Positions 10,293 through 22,746 of a DNA stretch of 64,000 nucleotides are shown here, one piece after another (the first letter of the stretch is position 1; each line of letters begins with the position of its first letter). The translations under genes and the position numbers were made by a program. The stretch spans positions 46,793,486 through 46,857,485 of the forward strand of contig CM055108.1 in assembly GCA_029204225.1 (NCBI GenBank), given 5' to 3'. Below the pieces are notes generated by a model. The model was given only the letters and a program-made list of their open reading frames with translations. It was not told where the DNA came from and did not search any database. The DNA is from Diphasiastrum complanatum. Lineage: Eukaryota; Streptophyta; Lycopodiopsida; Lycopodiales; Lycopodiaceae.

Positions 10293-10974
10293 TGTAAAAA
10301 TTACAGCAAATAAGGATCCTAAAACACTTGAAATGATGAGGAAAACAATAGATTATGATTTCATAAGATTAGCACAAGTTGAACCATCAAAATCCATCAA
10401 AATCCTATGCTTGAACCTCACTAAATGGCCCAAATCCTTGAAGAAGGCTTCACACGTGTGAAAGTACGGCCTCCCACAGTCTGAGTACTGTACACCAGAC
10501 CTACATTCAATCCTATAATCATTAGTAATCACAAGTACTCAAACAATTATGAACATAGAGAGCAATTGCACCATTATGAGAGAAAAATCATGAAATTGCT
10601 TGATTGATTTTGGTGAGATATCATCACCTATATATACATGATCCATCACGGTTTTGGGAAGGTATGAGTAGCCCTAAACCTATCCCTAATGCTAATTTTG
10701 GTGGATCTTTCATCCCTACCAAGTTAGGGTTGGAATCTTGGAGATCCCTCAACAATGCAAAAATTACCAAAAATAGCTCCTATTTTTTCTCCCTTGTATC
10801 TAAGCATAATTTGGACTCATTCCAAAGGTTCTAACACTTAGGTCTACTTGAGAACATCCTTATGAATGGAATTCTATGCTATTTGGCACGTGTGACAAGC
10901 CACATCATGACCATTTAACTATTTACAAGTCATATGACCAAAACTAGTCAAGCTAGAATTGTGAATTTTTAACA
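10293..10974 (-). repeat. Element B 5' LTR
   Basis: This is the 682-base partner of 4867-5548. It has the same length and the same TG...CA ends, and is followed at 10975 by the CCTTC target duplication. Confidence 0.95.
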
Positions 10975-11635
10975 CCTTCCACTTGAGAAAACAAGCAAGA
11001 GAAATAAGAATTCTTATTGTCACCATCTTTGCAACGGGTGCAAAGGTCTCCTCATAATCAAGACCATGGATTTGAGCAAATCCTTTGGCACATCATCTTG
11101 CTTTATGCTTGTTGATGGTGCCATCATGATTGAACTTGATCCAAAATACCCACTTGCAACCAATCACATGCTTGTTGGATGGAGGATCCACAGGCTCCCA
11201 AGTATTGTTGGTGATCAATGCATCATACTCTTGCTTCATGGCATCATACCACTCCTTGGTATTGAGTGCCTCTTGTACATTCTTTGGCTCTTCATGAGAG
11301 ACATAAAAAGCATAATTAGTGGAATCAAGATCCACTTGTTTGCCTTTGTCAACATATGAAAGCCTCTTAGCCTCGGATCTATCTCTCATGGATCTTCTTG
11401 GTGAAAAAATCTGAGGAGAATCTTCTTCAAATCTCGACCCCATCACATCATGATTGTCTTCAAAATCAATAATTGATGATGCATCCACAGATTTCTGGAT
11501 CTCGGCCTCTTCAAATGATGAGTGTTGATCTTCATGAAAGACAACATCTCTACTTTCAATAATTTGAGAAGTAGAGAGTATAAGGACTTTATAGGCCTTC
11601 TTGGTGGATGAGTATCCAACCATGATCCCTTTCAT
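10975..11635 (-). pseudogene. Element A reverse transcriptase, upstream half and linker
   Basis: The linker (PRRSMRDRSEAKRLSY) is followed by the start of reverse transcriptase (VIGCKWVFWIKFNHDG, KHKAR). An in-frame TGA sits at about 11091-11093, after which the frame continues through [17 protein letters not shown] to the point where B inserted. The segment is one frame away from the integrase ORF upstream: the two overlap by a few bases at 11632-11635, consistent with a single-base deletion. Confidence 0.85.
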
Positions 11636-13733
11636 GCACTAGGATCTTCCTTCTTCCTTGTTTCCAAGGGAATATGGACAAAGCATAAGCATCCAAAAAC
11701 TCTAAGGTGATCAACCTTAGGCTTCTTCAAAAATAAGATTTCATATGGTGACTTTCCTCCAAGAGCTATATGTGGGAGCCTATTGCAAAGATAATTTGCA
11801 CAATTAATGGCTTCTCCCCAAAAACCTTTGGGCAAAGATGCCTCAATTCTCTTAGATTTTGCACATTCACATAGAGATCTATTCTTTCTCTCGGCCACTC
11901 CATTTTGAGATGGAGAGTAGGCACAAGAAAACTCTCTTTTAATGCCTTCAAGCTCACAAAAATCTTGAAATTTATTGGAGATATATTCACCACCTCCATC
12001 ACTTCTAAGAGCTTTAATCTTGAATGAGAATTGCTTCTCTACATAAGCTTTGAAAATAAGGAAATGATCAAACACCATAGATTTTGAAGCAAGAAGATAT
12101 ATCCAAGTGAATCTTGTGTAATCATCAATGAAAGTAACAAAACAAGTGGCTCCTCCCTTGCTTGTAGTTGATGAGAAATGCACATCCGAGTGGATTAACT
12201 CCAAAGGATGCTTGCTTTTGATAGAAGATCTTGTGAATGGCTTTTTGTGAGATTTAGCAATTGCACAAGCCTCACAAGGCTTGATCTTCTTGGAGAGTGA
12301 CTTTGGCAAGCCAATAGCTTTGGATTCTTTGATCATAGAGAGCATGGAATTGTAGTTGGGATGTCCCAACCTCCTATGCCATAATTCCTCCATAGAGAGC
12401 TTGTTCACAAGAGCAACATTACAAGCATTCACATACTCATTTGGATCTAGTTTATAGATGCCACCAAATCTAGATCCTAATGCAAGTATCTCATCATTCT
12501 TCTTGATAGTGCAAGTATCAACATTGAATTTTACATCAAGGCCATTATCAAGCAATTGGCCAACACTAATAAGATTCTTGGTAAGCCTAGGTACATAAAG
12601 AGCTCTAGAGAGAGAAAGAACTTTAGAGGATGCAAGCTTCAAGGGAATGTTCCCTATGCCTTCAATAGGACATTCAAAATCATTTGCAGTGTATATTGAT
12701 TTCTTGACTCCATCATAAGGTGCAATAGAAGAGAAAGAGTCCTTGGAGCTACACATATGTGAAGAGGCTCCACTATCAATATACCATAGGCCGTCCTTGT
12801 TGAAAGGAGTAGATGAGAAACTAGAGACCATAAGAGATCCCTCTCCATCACTTGCAATAGTGTCTTCCTTCTCATTGGTAATATTGGCTTGCTTGAGTTG
12901 ATTCTTATTTTTGAAGCAATTGGTGGCATAATGACATTTCTTGCCACAATAAAAGCACTTGATCTTCTTCTTCTTGAGCTTGGATGATGAAGCATTAGAG
13001 GAATCATCTTCCTCCTCATCTTTGTCTTTGGATTTGAATTTGTCCTTGCTTGAGGATTGTTGATGTTGGTTCTTGCTCCTCCCTTTGTGCTTATCCTTGG
13101 CAAAGAGAGCTTTGCCATCATTATGAGTGAGAGAAAGCTTGTCCATCCTCAAGAGCTTGTACTCTTGTCTTGATTCTTCTGAAATTAGCACACTTTGGAG
13201 AGCCTCCAAACTTGGTAGCTCCTCCTTAATGGCATAGGATTGGACAAGGTTATCAAATTCACTTCTCAAGCCATTGAGAATGACTTGAACTAGCTCATTT
13301 TGATTGATGGAATCACCAATGCAAGCAAGCTCTCTATGAATATCTTTTACTCTCAAAACATAACTAGATGCACTCTCATCACTCTTTTGGCTACTTTGAA
13401 AGATTTGATTCCTAAGAGTGAGAAGCCTAGAGGTATTCTTAGCCTCATAGATAGTCTTGAGACAATCCCAAGCTTCTTTGGCTGTTGTACAAGTACCTAT
13501 CTCCCTCAATATCTCATTAGAGACATTCATCTTAATGTAGTGGAGAGCCATCCTAGCTCTCTTTTTGTATTTTTGAACCTCTTGAAGAACTTGTGGTTCT
13601 TCTTCAAGGCCAAGAAATATGTCCATCACATCTTGAACGATCAAGATAGACTCCATCCTCATTTTCAAATTGAATAATTTGAAGTGGTCAATCTTTCACT
13701 TGGTTCCAACAAGGATGAACCCATTGAAGACAT
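11632..13733 (-). pseudogene. Element A gag, protease and integrase
   Basis: The likely original ATG is at 13733, opening MSSMGSSLLEPSERLTTSN. A one-base deletion near 13667 breaks the frame at the conserved tryptophan of the SIWK block, after which the frame stays open for about 680 codons. Visible parts are the CCHC knuckle CFYCGKKCHYATNC, the protease site WYIDSGASSHM, the pre-integrase LWHRRLGHPNYNS and the integrase core (IHSDVH, RSDGGGEY, NGVAERKNRS). It ends at a TGA at 11632. Confidence 0.88.
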
Positions 13734-14476
13734 TTGAAGTGAAGAAAACTCAAATGATGAACAATAAATGTTGTTACACACTTTCAATAGGATCCAATAA
13801 TTGAGTATTATCTCCTCCTATGAAAGATCTTGCAACAATTTGTGAATTGATTCTCACTAGCTACTCAAATATCTCTAAAACAAGATCTATTTCACATCAA
13901 ATGATGGAGTATAGGCAAATTTAGGATTTAACACTCTTAGCACGTGTGAAATACACTAAAAAACCAAATTTGACTCAAATACAATGATATTGCATGAAAC
14001 AAAATGGCTAAGATCTCAAAACAGTGCCTAGATCACATATAGATGAGATTGGCAAGCATACAACTGTGATTTTGGATCAACCAAGCAATCTCTTGACCAA
14101 ACCAAATGTGTCCACCCAGGTCTAGGTGCCCTATCTAACCCTCTTCAAAAGCTTATAACTTTTGATTGGCTCAACCAAATGGAATGAAACTGATTGCAAC
14201 AGAAACTAGACAAAAATAGCTTCAAAACAAGCTATCAAGCAAGATAAATGGATCAAACATGAGAGAGAACTTCCAAACTGAAATTGGATGTTCCTCACAC
14301 ATGTCTGAGAACCTGATTCCGTACAATACCAGGTCAGACCCAATCAATGTCCTTTTGATCTCTTTTGATCCAAGATTGAACAAGATAGCTAGGAAAATGG
14401 GCCTTGACAACTTCTAGCTCAAGATTGATGAAAATTTTTCACTTAGATGGATCAAAATGCATGGTAACCTTAGGTA
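13734..14476 (-). other. Element A untranslated leader
   Basis: About 740 AT-rich bases lie between the primer-binding site and gag. No gene is seen. Confidence 0.75.
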
Positions 14477-14489
14477 GGCTTTGATACCA
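14477..14489 (-). promoter_or_regulatory. Primer-binding site of element A
   Basis: On the minus strand this reads TGGTATCAAAGCC directly beside the 5' LTR, one mismatch from the plant initiator-Met consensus. Confidence 0.88.
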
Positions 14490-15191
14490 TGTTGAATTTC
14501 ACATGTGTGGACTGTCCACTACATGTACTTGTGATCTCCTAAGGTGTGTAGATGCACCAAGATCAAGACTAGATTGAGATTCAAGATCAATCTTGAATCC
14601 TATGGCAAAAACACACTACTACATGCATTCAATCACTTCCAACTCTCACTCACACGTGTGGGAAGTATTCAAAAAATAATCTAAGTAAAAACAAGCTGCT
14701 CTCCTTGGGTAGAGACAGAAAATGCATCATGCGCTCTCAGGTAGAGAGAGAAAGCTAGAAATCCAATAACTCACAAAATCCATGAAATCACCAAATCAAT
14801 TAGCTTCGAGCTACCACTATGCTTAACTATGATTGGACCATATTTTGTCACCTCTTGATCCTATTGGATCATTGATCCATGCACCTCTTAATTCTATCGG
14901 ACTATATTCAAGCACACCTCAATTTCCTATTGGACCTCACAAGGTTCCACCTCTAAATCCTATTGGACCTCTTGGAATTCATCAAACAAAAACTTTACAC
15001 TTGTCTACACTCTAATTGGCACGTGTTTAGCCTCTTACTCTATTTTGACTCAATAGTGGCATTACAAGTGGAAATGCATAATTGCCATCTATGCCAAATT
15101 TATTCCTATCAACATCCTACACCTAGATGCTTGATGTAAAAAACATAAGACCCCTATATCTAACATAGATAATCTTTTTCAATTCTTCACA
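14490..15191 (-). repeat. Element A 5' LTR
   Basis: This is the 702-base partner of 2881-3617. It starts TGTTGAATTTCACATG and ends CTTCACA. It lacks about 35 bases present in the left LTR and has more substitutions than the two B LTRs, so A is older than B. Confidence 0.92.
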
Positions 15192-16617
15192 CCTTCCAAC
15201 CTTGAATTGATGCTGAGAATCAAATTGACCTATCAAGGGGGGGAATAACGTTAGCATCAATTAACCCTGCAAAGCATCAAATAGGTGAAATATTTTAAAC
15301 AAGCTTGTGAAAGGACCATAAAATAAAATCTCATGTTAAAAGTTCTCACCATTGTCAAGCTTCCCATCGCTATGTTCTAACTTCTACTATTTGTGCACAA
15401 AAAGTGTTGGCCGAGTTTTCAACTTTTTCTTATTCATTTGGATTTTGTTTTTGTCAATGTGCATATATATGTATAAATTTTATAGATATTTACTTTATAA
15501 TAGAGATTAAGAACCGTAATATTAGAACTGACGATTCTTGACAAGTGAATAATCATTATATAGAGAAGTGCCAAGAATTATCTTGTAGGATTTTATTAAG
15601 AATAGATAAGAATGAGAATCCTAAATGTAATTTGTTATCAAGTGTTCTTGATTCTACGAATAAAGACAATACTTGGAAGCGGAGACGCAAAAGACAAAAA
15701 AGGAGAAACTCACAAAGATCCAAAGGAGAAAAAATCAAAGATCCAAAGGAAAACAGGTGTAAGATTGAGCTAAGCTTGCAGGACAGTCAGTGATAGATCC
15801 AACGAAGCTCGCTGGGGACAGTCGAAAGATTTAGCCAAGCTTGCAGGATAGATGAAACAGAAAGGCAAAAAAGGATGAAAACCACATAGTAGATAGACAA
15901 AAAAGATGAAACTCCCGAAACCAGGGGAACATGGGAAAGCATTAATCTCGAGAAAGGGGAAACTCCCAAAAATGAAAGATCGGCATACATCTCTGAAGTG
16001 AAACTGGACTTTCGAAAAACATGGACGAAAGCGAGAAAATCAAAAACCTAAAAAAGTGCCAGGATAGCAAATTTGGAATAGCGAAGTTTCTAACAAATGG
16101 GAAAGTGAGAGATTAAAAGGCACATTTGGGATTGAGGTTCGAGGATAGCGGAAGTGGAAGAGCAAAAGATTTGTTTTGTGAGGATCTAGTTCTTGTTTGC
16201 TTCTCAGAGTTCCTAACAGTTATTTTACTGGGACAACGAAAAATGGATCAAAATGAAAAAGGCGAGTAAAGTAACTCTTTTTCTGTTATAGATTGATAGT
16301 TTGTTTTACTCTTTCCCTTCTCCTTTTCTAATGGCCGTGGTCACTTCCAAAAACACGACATTCTCAAGCATGATAAGACTGCTCTTTCTCCTCACTCGAG
16401 TAGATCCCTTCGCTCTGTCCCCTTTCTTAGCATATTGAACTTTGTTTTTCCTATCATTAGTGCTCCTAATAACATTCTGATTGACCCTAGGGGTCTTCTC
16501 CCTCTTCCGTCAACTTTCAACCCTACCATTAGTTATGTACAAGCTTTTAAAAATAAGCCCTTACTGAGGATAAATGGGCAAGCTTGAAACATGTTAATAT
16601 TTCTATGGAATCCAGAA
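15192..16617. other. Unassigned AT/purine-rich stretch
   Basis: No gene is recognised. Positions 15650-16200 are purine-rich, with repeated phrases such as AAGCTTGCAGGA and GATCCAAAGGA. The 82-codon plus-strand ORF at 15545-15793 is low-complexity and looks fortuitous. It may be decayed transposon sequence. Confidence 0.5.
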
Positions 16618-16860
16618 CTAGCTATGCAATTTTGTCTTGATTCGAATTAAATAGGAATTTGAAATGCAAGACACATGGCCGATTTGTGTGTCTGAGATGT
16701 TGAGGATAATCAGCACAAAAGCTCTGCCATCCTTCAGCTTCCATAGGGAGATTGTAGTATCGTCTACTTCGGGTCTTGCCTCTGCACCCGTGACAATATT
16801 ATACAACTTCTTAGCCATTAGCACATTTTTCATCTTAAATTTTCACAAATGGTAGCTAAA
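16618..16860 (-). pseudogene. Copia-type gag fragment
   Basis: The minus-strand frame reads KFKMKNVLMAKKLYNIVTG, then WKLKDGRAFVLIILNISDTQI. This is the layout of the N-terminal part of a copia gag (a W-K-M block, then a block of helices with ISDTQI). Only about 70 residues remain. No LTR or primer-binding site can be tied to it. Confidence 0.55.
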
Positions 16861-17802
16861 TCCATAAAGCTGAGACTGGATTTGCTTTGGGAATCCATCT
16901 GGAAGTTAGTCTAGTGATACTAATAACTATTACTGAATTAAGAATGAAAATCTAATGCTATTTATAGAACAAAAAAACTATTATTCTATGGGATGATAGA
17001 ACTAGGTTCAATTGGAAGCTCATCAAGCTAGAGAAATTGCTCCAATACTATGTTGGGAGATGTTGGTGGAAATCTCATCGATGCGTACACTGTGCGGATC
17101 ACAATGGATCACCCAGGTGAACACAAAATTTGTTTCCGTTTTGCGGAATCAAGAAGAGCAGACATTCATGCAAAATAGTAAGAGAGTCAGAAAAAAAATA
17201 AAATATCAAAAATATACAACACTCACAAAAATCTGAATGCAATAACAAGGTACTACTTGAATCAAATTAATGTATATGAAAATACAAGTCATATTGATGA
17301 TGTGCGCACAAGACAATTGTGGGCGACACTGTCGTGCTCAAGAAGCTAACTCCGCTCTGTAAAAGCTTGAGCTTATTACTGACAATCAGTTTGAAAGAAA
17401 GAATCGATGCGTGAAAGCATGTACAATGTCTATCTTTGATAATTCTCTTGTGTTGTTTGTTACCATGATCGTCATCTACATACAATTTGCATTAGTGTTG
17501 ACATATGTACAAAAAGAAAATAGAGTAGTTGTACCGTCTTCGGTAGATTGTGACGGCGGTGGCTGTTTTTGTCCAAGTGGTTGCACAATGCAATAAGTGG
17601 GTGTGAGGAGACTGCGACTATCCGGAGTCGAGCGTGTTGCTGTTGATAGTCGATTAAGTCGATGAGATTGACTAATCTTGATGGTCCCCCCCGACGATAG
17701 TCGATTAAGTCAGACAAGTCGAACTTCCTCAACAAGTCGGTTGCCACTCTGATGCTTGTCTTTAATAATAGTGCATTTTCGCAGATTGTGCGGCAATGCA
17801 TG
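16861..17802. other. Unassigned intergenic sequence
   Basis: No gene is recognised. GATAGTCGATTAAGTC occurs twice, near 17645 and 17697. The ORFs here are short and unconvincing. Confidence 0.45.
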
Positions 17803-18114
17803 TAAAACTGCAACAATCGAATGGAACTAGATTAACATGAAATTTAGGAGAGTTGAGGAATAAATCCAACACAAGCTTCTACACAACCTCTAAAATTCGA
17901 TTGTCAATATCACATGTAGACCTCCAAAAAAGTTTGGGACATCTTGAGCACATTGTACGATGTGCGGGACGTAGTCTTCAAGCTACACCTCAGAAGAAGA
18001 TTCTTCTCCCTTACGATGAGAAATGATGATTCACTACAGAATCACATCAATCAAGAACCTGATACAACAGATGGCCGTTGTCGGATCATTCATTGACGAT
18101 CAAGACACAATAGT
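17803..18114 (+). pseudogene. Copia C' gag fragment
   Basis: Across shifting frames it encodes WDILSTLYDVRDVVF-like and LIQQMAVVGSFIDDQDTIV segments, typical of the middle of a UBN2-type copia gag. It ends exactly where the D LTR begins. The same gag-D junction is present in inverted form at 41610, so the two copies arose from one insertion followed by duplication. Confidence 0.7.
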
Positions 18115-18770
18115 TGTGAAAAAAAAGCCTATTTTGACAAATCTAGCCATGTAGAACTTTGTAAATATTGTGTATAGTTGGGTTCCAAACATGGAAGGCC
18201 AATATGCCACGTGGAAACTCACTCCTAATGTATGTTAGGTCAAGTCAAGAGAGTTGGTCATGTCTATTTGGTGGTCATCCCTACTTTACAGGACCTACAC
18301 CTAAGTTTAAGGTGAAAATTTGACCAACTAGCTACCTACCAAGCATAACTCTAGGATCTAGGCTAGGGTTCCATTTTAGGGCAAGAAGAGTGAGTTAAAT
18401 TCCTTATTACATGCTAGAAATCCACCTAACTTGAAGAAGGAAGTCGAATTTGCTATGTATTCCAAGCTCTTATTGGCAATCTCAAGCTACTCCATTATGT
18501 ACATTGAGTATTATTGATCTAAATGAACCCAAATCAATTTCTACTTCTTTCTCAGCTTGAAGTCCATACTACAGCATTTAGTACACGTGTGGGCTCAAAT
18601 TTCAATGTTTATCAATGCTTTTGATTGTTAATGCTTGTTGTTTGTCAAATTGCCAATCTAGATCAACTTTTTTGTGTCTAGTTTTTTGATAGATTGTTAA
18701 GAAAGCATCCAAGCACTCTTGTGGAGCTTTTGTAGATCCATTTGTAGTCCTAAAGTACAGTACTTTCACA
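18115..18770 (+). repeat. Element D 5' LTR (truncated copy)
   Basis: This 656-base LTR matches 37035-37720 and 40925-41609 in inverted orientation, and is about 30 bases shorter than either. It contains ACACGTGT at 18583-18590. Confidence 0.88.
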
Positions 18771-18783
18771 TGGTATCAGAGCC
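18771..18783 (+). promoter_or_regulatory. Primer-binding site of truncated D copy
   Basis: TGGTATCAGAGCC directly follows the LTR and matches plant initiator-Met tRNA. Confidence 0.92.
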
Positions 18784-19356
18784 GAGTACATTGATCTAAT
18801 GCAAATCCATTTTAGCAAGTTTTGGTGCTAAAAACTAGTATTGAGAGGGCAAGCTAGAATCTTGATTTTGGTGAGGAGATTTGATCCCAAACTTGGTAGG
18901 GGTCCAAATTTGTACTATCCACATGTATGGGCACCTCTGAACCTGCATTTAATGCATGGTATTCATTTGATCCAAAGAAATTCAATTTGTGAGCTTTTGA
19001 TGTAATTTTTGGTGGAAATCTTAGGATAAGCTACCAAGATTGAGTGCCATTGTTTAGATTTGACTTAGGGTCATGAGATCTAATTAATCTAGTCTGAAAT
19101 CAGGTCCTCTAAACTTTTTTTATAGGTCTTGAAAGTACATCAAAAAGTGTGAGGGAGATTTAATCATGTTGTTGTCCAAAAATAGCCAAAATTGGCAAGA
19201 TTTGATTGTAAGTAGATTTCACATCATCTTATCTTCATTCCAACTTTGTGAGGGAGTGCTAGACCTGAGATTATAAGTCCATTTGTTGGATTAGAAATCT
19301 AATTTGAGTGAAACACTACAAGAGAGAGACATTAGTGAGTTTCTAGAGACAATCAA

Positions 19357-21696
19357 ATCCATTGCACAAGAATCGTACAATTGTGCAAAGTGCCAAATCT
19401 ATGCTAGTTGAGATGAAACTACCAAAAGATTTTTGGTCAGAAGCATGCAGTAGGACAATCTATTATCAAAATAGAGGTCCTACCTTAGCCATACCAAAAA
19501 TGACACCTGAGGAGGCATTCACGAAGAAGAAGCCAAAGGTGAATCACTTGTGAATCCTTGGATGTAAGGCCTTTGTACACATTCCTAAGGAAGAGAGACG
19601 TAAGCTTGATATGAAAGCTATCAAGTGTATATTCCTAGGATATGATGATCCTGTGAAGGGCTATAGATGTTTTAATCCATTGGAGAACAAAATACATATC
19701 AGCCGTGATGTTATCTTTGATGAATCTAAGATGTATGAAGACGAGAATGCTGAGAAGACAGACACATCGAGTGGAAAAGATGATACAGTGAGGATACCTC
19801 CTGATGATGATCCATTTATTGACTTTCCTAGTGATGAACACCAGGATACACCTCAAGATACTACTACTCAACCTCAAGAGACAAGTTGGAGATGTAGAGA
19901 TAAACCTTTTGGTGCAAGAAAAATTGAAGTTGTAGGTGACAAATGCAAGGTGAAAGATGTACCATGGGATACATTTTCACCAAGAAGCCGATCACCTGAC
20001 AGGAAGCTCCCTAAATGGTTTGAAAGATTGATGGAGAGCCACGATATGGATGACTTTTCAGGATCATCTAGCTAGGGAGAGCTACGAAGATCAACAAGAG
20101 AGAAGGCACAACCTAAAAGGTATGAAGCAAATTATGGTCTCTTATCTAGCATTATTCAAAGCAAAGAACCTTCGAGTTATGTGGAAGCGAAGGATGATGA
20201 CATTTGGGTCAAGGCCATGAGAGAGGAGATGGAGTCAATTCCTAAGCATAGCACATGGGACTTAGTAGAACCACCAGTTGGCAAGAAACCCATTGGTTGC
20301 AAATGGATGTACAAGACTAAGTACCATGCAGATGGAAGTATGGCAAAGCACAAAGCTAGATTGGTGATCAAAGGATGTGGACAATGTAAAGGGATCGACT
20401 ATGAGGAGATCTTTGCACCAATTTGTAAGTGGAATACTCTACATCTACTTGTTGCTTTAGCTTCACATTTTGGTTGGCCTTTGCATCAAATAAATGTGAA
20501 ATCTGCTTTTCTAAATGGTGAGTTAGAAGGATAGGTGTCCATGGATCAACTTGAAGGCTTTGTAGCAAAAGGAAAAGAGAATAAAGTATGTCGTTTTAAT
20601 AAAGCACTTTATGGTCTTAAACAGGCACCACGTGCATGGTACAACAGAATTGATGCCTATTTTTGTTCTAAGGGGATGGTGAGAACACATTCTGATCCGA
20701 ATCTTTATGTCTTGTGCTTTGATGGTATGGTTTCTTTGATTGCTCTTTATGTTGATGAATTGATTATCATAGGAAATAATCAAGAGATGATAGACATGAT
20801 CAAGAAAGACCTCATGGAACAATTCGAGATGACAGATCTCAACCTAATGCATTATTGCCTTGGAGTGGAGGTGTGGCAAAAAGGACATGAAGTGGGTTTA
20901 ACATAGGTGAAATATGTCAAAGAGTTGCTGCACAGGTTTAGGTTGCAGGATTGCAAGCTAGTGAACACTTCTATTGAACTAGGTAAAACGCTTTCTAAGC
21001 TTGACAAGTCACAACCATTTGATGCTACAATGTATAGGCAGTTAGTAGGGAGCTTGATTTACCTTACCACGACTAGGCCAGATATATGCTATGTTGTTGG
21101 TATTGTAAGTCAGTTTATGGCAGCACCTAAAGAAACACATTGGAAGGAAGCTAAGCACATTTTGCATTATGTCAAAGACACTTCAGATTATGGCTTGATT
21201 TATAGGAAGCATGAGGGTTTTCCTGAGTTATGTGGCTATGTGGATGTGGATTGGAGAAGTGACTATGACGATCATACATCCACCACAGGCTATGTATTCC
21301 AGCTTTGTGGCAGTTGCTTTTTCTGGTCTAGTAAGAAGCAAAGTACAATTGCTCTATCCACCACAGAAGCAGAGTATAAGACAATGTGTAGTGCAGCACA
21401 TAAAGCTATATGATTGAGATAGATCTTGGAAGAAGTTGGAATGAAACAGGAAAATCCCACAACTATACATAGCGACAGTCAGAGTGGCATTCAGCTAGCA
21501 AAGAATCCAGTGCTCCATGCAAGAACCAAACACATGGAGATTCAGTCACTTTATACATGAGAGGCTGCTGAGTCATGAAATTCATGTTGTTCCTTGTAGT
21601 ACGGACGAACAACTAGCTGACATTTTGACTAAGCCACTTGTTAGAGAAAAGTTTGATAAGTTTAGATCAAAGCTTTCTGTACTTAAAGTTTGTTGA
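19357..21696 (+). pseudogene. Copia C pol, left copy (integrase end to RNase H)
   Basis: Starting inside the integrase (NRTIVQSAKSMLVEMKLPKDFW), it runs through the integrase-RT linker (PKWFERLMESHDMDDF), reverse transcriptase ([45 protein letters not shown]) and RNase H (DVDWRSDYDDHTSTTGY, STTEAEYKT), ending RSKLSVLKVC. Stops lie after KVNHL, GSSS, ELEG, EVGLT and AIxLR. The catalytic motif is YVDE instead of YVDD. The YVDE change and at least two of the stops are shared with the copies at 32946-35721 and/or 41936-43630. Confidence 0.9.
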
Positions 21697-21750
21697 CTTT
21701 AAAACTATGTATATGACTATACAAAAAGTAGACTCTACTTTAAGGGAGAG

Positions 21751-22024
21751 AATTAGAATTAAAGTAGAATCACTGTGTTATTGTACTGTGGGTCCTATCA
21801 GTAGATAAGGATCAGTTGGCCTCACTACGAGGCGGGTCGATGGGACATGCGTCCCGTCACTGACAACTTGAACCATGCATGGGTTGCCTAAGTGAAGAAC
21901 TATATGTATAGTGTAATTTCGTTTTGAAAAATAAGGTTGCTATGTGAGCTTGGTGTGGCGAGTTTTTTATGTCTGTGTTATTGTGTAGCATGGTTTGTGT
22001 TCCTGTTTGAAGAAACATCTAAGT
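21751..22024 (+). repeat. Copia C 3' LTR, left copy
   Basis: This 274-base LTR follows a purine tract (TTTAAGGGAGAG) and runs from AATTAGAATTAAAG to AAATCTAAGT-type ends. It matches 26038-26310 and 35776-36049. The GCAACA at 22025 is the target duplication also seen at 26033 and 36050. Confidence 0.85.
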
Positions 22025-22746
22025 GCAACATGTTGATGGCTTAATCTAAAAGGTTTCCTAGCCTGCTTACCGACTATACAATCTTGACAGACATGTAATT
22101 CAACTTCTATTTGGATAGTCAAGATCAAGTACAATAGATTGCTTAGACATGTGTGATACAGAAGTATGATTCAAATGACCAAGTCTATAATGCCAAAGTA
22201 AACTTTTATTGATGTGAACAGAAGTACTGAGAGTTTGACTAGAGGTAGAAAAGCAATGACTTGATTTGTACAAATATCCATGTCTCTTTTCGAGTGCTAG
22301 GATCTTGTCTGTCCTATCGACTACTTTACATTGATTTGATTAGAATTCTACTTTGTGTCCTAAATTATAATTTTGCTTATAGATAGCAGATTTCTAGAAA
22401 TATACATGACACTTGAAAGTAGTTTGGATGTATTATTTGCAAAGCTTAATCTTACGGTACCTTCACCTCTGATAGCTTGTGTGTTATGTGCCACCCAGGT
22501 GAACATACTTCTTGGTATTGTAAGGCGTATAGGATTCGAAATAGTTGATATGACTGGTCATATGTTGAGTGGCTCTAGAATAAAAAAAACCAGGAGCTGT
22601 TGTTAGATGCTTCTTGATGGTTTGACATGAATGCATCATGATCCGCTTCTTGGCTAGTCTAAGGTGCTTCTGCAACTGCATTTTCCATCTGATTCGATTT
22701 CCCTTTGTTGTTCTTGGTTTGTAAAATGCGACAATCTTGGATTTCA
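22025..22746 (-). pseudogene. Copia C' pre-integrase, protease and zinc knuckle (antisense to C)
   Basis: Minus-strand frames encode the end of a pre-integrase domain (CxDCxVGKQARKPF type), a protease-like SRATQHMTSHINYFESYTP (normally DSGATQHM) and a decayed zinc knuckle. It lies head to head with the C 3' LTR at the target duplication. It is nearly the same as 36050-36780, but is cut at about 22746 by gypsy H. Confidence 0.75.

Larger units (their letters stand above)
4867..10974 (-). mobile_element. Young Ty1/copia LTR retrotransposon B nested in A
   Basis: This is a complete 6.1-kb element on the minus strand. It has two 682-base LTRs (two differences seen by eye), a perfect TGGTATCAGAGCC primer-binding site at 10280-10292, a purine tract GAGGAGGAG next to the 3' LTR, and a 5-bp target duplication. 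Gag-protease and integrase-reverse transcriptase-RNase H lie in two ORFs separated by a frameshift near 8460-8475. All other landmarks look intact. Confidence 0.96.
2881..15191 (-). mobile_element. Ty1/copia LTR retrotransposon A (host of nested element B)
   Basis: The element lies on the minus strand. It has LTRs at 2881-3617 and 14490-15191 with TG...CA ends, a Met-tRNA primer-binding site beside the right LTR, and a purine-rich AGGAGGAG tract beside the left LTR. Gag, protease, integrase, reverse transcriptase and RNase H follow in copia order. Element B interrupts the reverse transcriptase. Several frameshifts and a stop make it non-functional. No target-site duplication is visible: the left flank ends TTGAT and the right flank begins CCTTC. 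Confidence 0.93.
18115..19356 (+). mobile_element. Truncated copy of non-autonomous copia element D
   Basis: The LTR at 18115-18770 (TGTGAAAAAAAAGCC to TTTCACA) is followed by a perfect primer-binding site and about 570 bases of leader that match the complete D copy (40330-40922, inverted). It breaks off at about 19356, where copia C integrase begins. Gag and the 3' LTR are absent. Confidence 0.85.

Noticed and set aside
17012-17236. Plus-strand ORF as a gene
   Set aside because: Short, with no recognisable motif or conserved context; it sits in unassigned sequence.
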